A stretch of 5,294 nt of DNA from JBBRLG01 sp038231495 (GTDB taxonomy: Bacteria > Planctomycetota > Planctomycetia > Gemmatales > Gemmataceae): the NCBI GenBank assembly GCA_038231495.1, contig JBBRLG010000517.1, positions 1 to 5,294 of the forward strand, in the 5' to 3' direction. The notes below the pieces were generated by a model. The model saw only the letters and a list, made by a program, of their open reading frames with translations, did not search any database and was not told where the DNA came from. Below, piece by piece: positions 3,404 through 5,294 of this stretch. How positions within the stretch are numbered: position 1 is the first letter of the stretch; every line of letters begins with the position of its first letter. The translations under genes were made by a program, and so were the position numbers.

Positions 3404-3837
3404 CGCACGCATTGCTGGCGGGCTATCCCGTCGTGGTCGAGCAGGCCGTCGTCTGGGGCGAGATGGACGCCTACCAGCACGTCAACAACGTGGTCTACTT
3501 CCGCTATTTCGAGAACGCCCGGTTGGAGTACATCCGCCAACTCGACTGGCCGGCCCTGGAAACGGCGACCGGGATTGGACCGATCCTGCATTCGACGCAG
3601 GCCCGATTTCGCAAGCCGTTGACCTATCCGGACACGATCTGGATCGGGGCGCGCGCCAAGTCGGTCGCTGCGGATCGCTTCGTGTTGGAGCACCGCATCG
3701 TCAGCACGAACCTCGACGCGGTGACGACGGAGGGCGAAGGGGTCATCGTCACGTTTCATTACGCGCGGGGCGAGAAGGTGTCGATGCCGGAAGAATTGCG
3801 GCGGCGGATTGCTGAATTGGAAGGGAAACAGGTCTGA
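3400..3837 (+). CDS. Acyl-CoA thioesterase, 4HBT hotdog-fold family
   Basis: The protein has 145 residues, a normal length for the single-hotdog 4HBT (YbgC/FcbC-like) family, which hydrolyses acyl-CoA or acyl-carrier thioesters in the cytoplasm as an oligomer. The signature is V18-W-G-E-M-D23-A-Y-Q-H27-V-N-N30-V-V-Y33, then YFENAR (36-41). D23 is the expected catalytic acid, and HVNN plus the following helix are diagnostic. The middle (ARFRKPLTYPD, residues 68-78) and the EGEGVIVTF strand (111-119) also fit the family. The start at 3400 overlaps the upstream stop as ATGA and is preceded by a purine-rich GAGGGGGG (3389-3396). A longer frame from 3301 lies within the upstream gene and is rejected. 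The acyl substrate cannot be predicted. Pairing with the HD/nucleotidyltransferase gene is operonic, but no shared pathway is evident. Confidence 0.92.
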   Translation: MTHALLAGYPVVVEQAVVWGEMDAYQHVNNVVYFRYFENARLEYIRQLDWPALETATGIGPILHSTQARFRKPLTYPDTIWIGARAKSVAADRFVLEHRIVSTNLDAVTTEGEGVIVTFHYARGEKVSMPEELRRRIAELEGKQV

Positions 3838-3843
3838 CGACGA

Positions 3844-3886
3844 TGCCGCTTGCGGCTTTGCAAAACCTGCAAAGCCGCAAGCGGCA
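3844..3886. terminator. 19-bp palindrome between convergent genes
   Basis: Bases 3844-3862 are exactly complementary to 3868-3886 with a 5-nt loop, AAACC. It begins six bases after the thioesterase stop and ends three bases before the stop of the minus-strand secreted-protein gene. No strong T tract follows on either strand, so it may act as a bidirectional hairpin barrier. The outer 12 bases, GCCGCTTGCGGC, are the repeat also seen at 876-887 and 5244-5255. Confidence 0.75.
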
Positions 3887-3889
3887 ATA

Positions 3890-4201
3890 TCATTTTCCGT
3901 CCCACATGAAGAAGTCGCGCGGGCTGCGGGCGAAGGGGTGCGACGGGAACTGGCCGCCCATGCCGCCGTTGCCGTTGCCGGGCGGCGGGCCGGGGACCAT
4001 GCCCTGGAACGGCGCGAACGGCGGGTACACGCAATAATTGGGTCCGTACCAGGCACCGCAATAGTTCTGGCAGTAGAAGCCGCCGCCGCGCATGTCGGGT
4101 GCCTGCGGCACGGGGTAGTAACAGTTTTGAGCCTGGGCGGGCGCGGCGGCGATAAGGCCGGCGAGCAGAACGCCGAGGCCGACGAGCGTTGCTTTGATCA
4201 T
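3890..4201 (-). CDS. Small secreted Cys/Gly/Pro-rich protein, unknown function
   Basis: The protein has 103 residues. Residues 1-25 form a Sec signal peptide: Lys3, a hydrophobic VLLAGLIAAA core, and a probable AQA-type cleavage site just before NCYYP. The mature part, about 78 residues, has four cysteines (27, 44, 48, 57), many Tyr and Pro, a Gly/Asn/Pro linker (70-83) and a C-terminal block, ARSPRDFFMW (91-100). I chose the ATG at 4201 because AAAGGAG (4213-4207) sits six bases upstream and the signal peptide begins here; an in-frame ATG at 4243 would bury it. No family is recognised. The four cysteines suggest disulfides or a surface role after export. It lies head to tail with the similar gene at 4426-4890 and has its own leader. 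Confidence 0.8.
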   Translation of the reverse strand: MIKATLVGLGVLLAGLIAAAPAQAQNCYYPVPQAPDMRGGGFYCQNYCGAWYGPNYCVYPPFAPFQGMVPGPPPGNGNGGMGGQFPSHPFARSPRDFFMWDGK

Positions 4202-4206
4202 GGCGA

Positions 4207-4213
4207 CTCCTTT
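4207..4213 (-). promoter_or_regulatory. Ribosome binding site fixing the start at 4201
   Basis: AAAGGAG lies five to six bases before the ATG at 4201. The surrounding GAAAGGAGTCGC is identical in 12 bases to the leader of the gene starting at 4890. Confidence 0.8.
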
Positions 4214-4369
4214 CGAGGGGGAACCGGTCCGTGGGACGCGCAAAAGCGGTCACCCGAAACCTACCCCACGAAACGACGGCTGCGGCACGCCGGACGCCAT
4301 TCGGACCTGTATTTGTCGGCTGAAACGAGCGGTTGGAGGGGACGGGGCGGCTGTGACGGGGGCCGGGTA

Positions 4370-4410
4370 AATGAAACAAGTCCCGGCCGTGCTTGCGCGA
4401 CGACCGGGAC
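4370..4410 (-). terminator. Intrinsic terminator after the 154-aa secreted-protein gene
   Basis: On the minus strand, GTCCCGG (4410-4404) pairs with CCGGGAC (4386-4380). ACG/CGT adds three further pairs (4400-4402 with 4388-4390) across a single mismatch, closing a 9-nt loop. The stem is followed by TTGTTTCATTT. It starts 15 bases downstream of the TAA at 4428-4426. Confidence 0.65.
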
Positions 4411-4425
4411 CTGTTGCCGGACGGC

Positions 4426-4890
4426 TTAGTTGCCACCGGGACCGGCCGGGCAGCCGGGGCCGGGCATCATCATGCCACCCGGGTAGCCCGCGGGCATCCC
4501 CTGGGGGCTACCGTACATCGGCCCGGCGGGCGGGCCGCCGGCGCAGGTGTTCGGCACCGCCCACTGGATCGACGGGTTGACGAACACCGGGGCGTAGTTG
4601 ACCCGACCGCAGCCCGCGTTGATCGCGTAGCCGTGGTTCTTGTAGTAGGCCACCCAGTCGATGTGGTCGAGGGCGCCGTAGTAGTTCTTCATGGCGTCGT
4701 AGTAGTCGTGCCAGAACTTCTGCAGGCGTTCCTCTTCGGGCGTGAGGCACTTGTAGCGCTTGGCGAAGATGTTCCACCAGGGTTGATAGCCGCTGTAGCC
4801 GTACTCGGCACACCAGCTGGCGCGGGCCTGGCTTCCACTCAGCGCCACGCCGACGACGGCGCAGAACATTAAGGCGGCGATCCGTTTCAT
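4426..4890 (-). CDS. Secreted Tyr/Trp-rich protein with Gly/Pro/Met tail, unknown function
   Basis: The protein has 154 residues. Residues 1-24 form a signal peptide (KR at 2-3, hydrophobic ALMFCAVVGVAL, likely cleavage after ARA). A central domain (about 27-110) is rich in aromatic residues, with C27, C48 and C94, a PEEERLQKFWHDYYDA helix (51-66) and HIDWVAYYKNHGY (76-88). The tail (117-154) is low-complexity Gly/Pro/Met with C116 and C147. I chose the ATG at 4890 because AAAGGAG (4902-4896) precedes it; an in-frame ATG at 4905 is upstream of that site. I recognise no named domain. The style matches small exported proteins of Gemmata-like planctomycetes, which is an impression and not a database match. 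A terminator follows, so the gene is probably monocistronic. Confidence 0.85.
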   Translation of the reverse strand: MKRIAALMFCAVVGVALSGSQARASWCAEYGYSGYQPWWNIFAKRYKCLTPEEERLQKFWHDYYDAMKNYYGALDHIDWVAYYKNHGYAINAGCGRVNYAPVFVNPSIQWAVPNTCAGGPPAGPMYGSPQGMPAGYPGGMMMPGPGCPAGPGGN

Positions 4891-4895
4891 CGCGA

Positions 4896-4902
4896 CTCCT
4901 TT
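4896..4902 (-). promoter_or_regulatory. Ribosome binding site fixing the start at 4890
   Basis: AAAGGAG precedes the ATG at 4890 by five to six bases, in the same GAAAGGAGTCGC context as the other secreted-protein gene. It excludes the in-frame ATG at 4905 as the main start. Confidence 0.8.
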
Positions 4903-4958
4903 CACGGGGTATTTCCCGGACCGGGCATTCCATCGCAGCGATCCGGCGAGTAAAACGC

Positions 4959-4991
4959 GATGCGGCCTCGTTAGGTCAGGAACGCCGCATC
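4959..4991. repeat. Inverted repeat GATGCGGC-N17-GCCGCATC
   Basis: GATGCGGC (4959-4966) and GCCGCATC (4984-4991) are exact complements separated by 17 bases. They lie 69-101 bases upstream of the secreted-protein start at 4890, where an operator could be. The function is not established. Confidence 0.4.
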
Positions 4992-5243
4992 CGGCATAAC
5001 TAGAATCGGTTGGGCGAGCGTTCGATAACGCTTAAAACGGTTTATCGGCCTGCGCGCGGCGTTTGCCTCTTGCGCGCATTGCCTACAACCGGCAAGGGTT
5101 CGTCGCCTTGCGCAGAGCGCGTAATGTGACGTGGTTCCTGAGTCGCTCAGCGATCGAGTCACGGCAGGCGCGCGGGATGCAGTAAGGTCAAATGGCGAAG
5201 CCGGGTGTGGCAAATGTTTCGGGACCGTGGGGTGGTCGCCGTA

Positions 5244-5294
5244 GCCGCAAGCGGCCCGCTTGCTGGCTCCGCAAGCGGCCTGCTTGCGGAGCCA
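5244..5294. repeat. Cluster of GCCGCAAGCGGC-type palindromes at window edge
   Basis: GCCGCAAGCGGC occurs at 5244-5255. A larger hairpin follows: TGGCTCCGCAAGC (5264-5276) pairs with GCTTGCGGAGCCA (5282-5294) over 13 bp with a 5-nt loop, GGCCT, and may continue beyond the window. Both share the CCGCAAGC core of the repeats at 876-887 and 3844-3886. Confidence 0.65.

Larger units (their letters stand above)
4891..5294. other. Intergenic region without a supported gene
   Basis: These 404 bases hold the 5' leader of the 154-aa protein gene, an 8-bp inverted repeat (4959-4991), unassigned GC-rich sequence, and palindromic repeats at the right edge. An 80-codon minus-strand frame (5213-4971) has no ribosome site, signal or recognisable composition, so I do not call it. 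I see no clear promoter for the gene at 4890. Confidence 0.6.

Noticed and set aside
2306..3412. Long minus-strand frame (368 codons) opposite the HD gene
   Set aside because: It is the antisense of a gene with clear nucleotidyltransferase and HD motifs; such mirror frames are common in GC-rich DNA.
4971..5213. 80-codon minus-strand frame near the right end
   Set aside because: It has no ribosome site or recognisable protein features, and it overlaps the inverted repeat upstream of the secreted-protein gene.

Overview
The window is GC-rich bacterial DNA. Its most likely source is a planctomycete of the Gemmata type. That placement is inferred from three things: the base composition, two small secreted Cys/Gly/Pro-rich proteins, and a recurring GCCGCTTGCGGC palindrome. 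No rRNA or marker gene confirms it.

Layout. Positions 3-113 hold the C-terminal end of an unidentified plus-strand gene. From 148 to 1913 there is a dense array of 19 tRNA genes, all on the minus strand. Every one was folded by hand from its acceptor, anticodon and T arms. In transcription order (right to left) the anticodons are Phe-GAA, Glu-TTC, Lys-TTT, Ile-GAT, Lys-CTT, Gly-GCC, Pro-GGG, Leu-TAA, Leu-CAG, Asp-GTC, Leu-CAA, Glu-CTC, Met-CAT, Leu-GAG, Val-TAC, His-GTG, Trp-CCA, Thr-CGT and Arg-GCG. Fifteen amino acids are represented. Ala, Asn, Cys, Gln, Ser and Tyr are absent. None of the genes encodes CCA; 15 of the 19 instead continue as C-T after the discriminator base.

Several of the tRNAs are structurally odd. 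All four leucine-anticodon tRNAs have short variable loops (5, 9, 6 and 5 nt) although bacterial tRNA-Leu normally carries a long variable arm. Two tRNAs (Thr-CGT, Met-CAT) lack the D-loop GG and also have G in place of T55. Two (Leu-GAG, Phe-GAA) have C at position 33. A structured leader with a terminator-like hairpin sits directly upstream of the first tRNA, at 1914-1989 on the minus strand.

To the right, a plus-strand promoter (TTGGCG, 16 bp, TATAAT) drives a two-gene operon with ATGA overlap: a nucleotidyltransferase/HD-domain protein (2291-3403) and a 4HBT hotdog-fold thioesterase (3400-3837). A 19-bp palindrome closes the operon and separates it from two convergent minus-strand genes for small exported proteins (4201-3890 and 4890-4426). 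These two share an identical Shine-Dalgarno leader. The last 400 bases hold no gene I can support and end in more copies of the palindromic repeat.

How the parts relate. The array looks like an accessory tRNA set of the kind known from phages, plasmids and other mobile DNA; this is inference, because no phage or transfer gene is visible here. The HD/nucleotidyltransferase protein beside an array of CCA-less tRNAs is suggestive, but its substrate cannot be read from the sequence.
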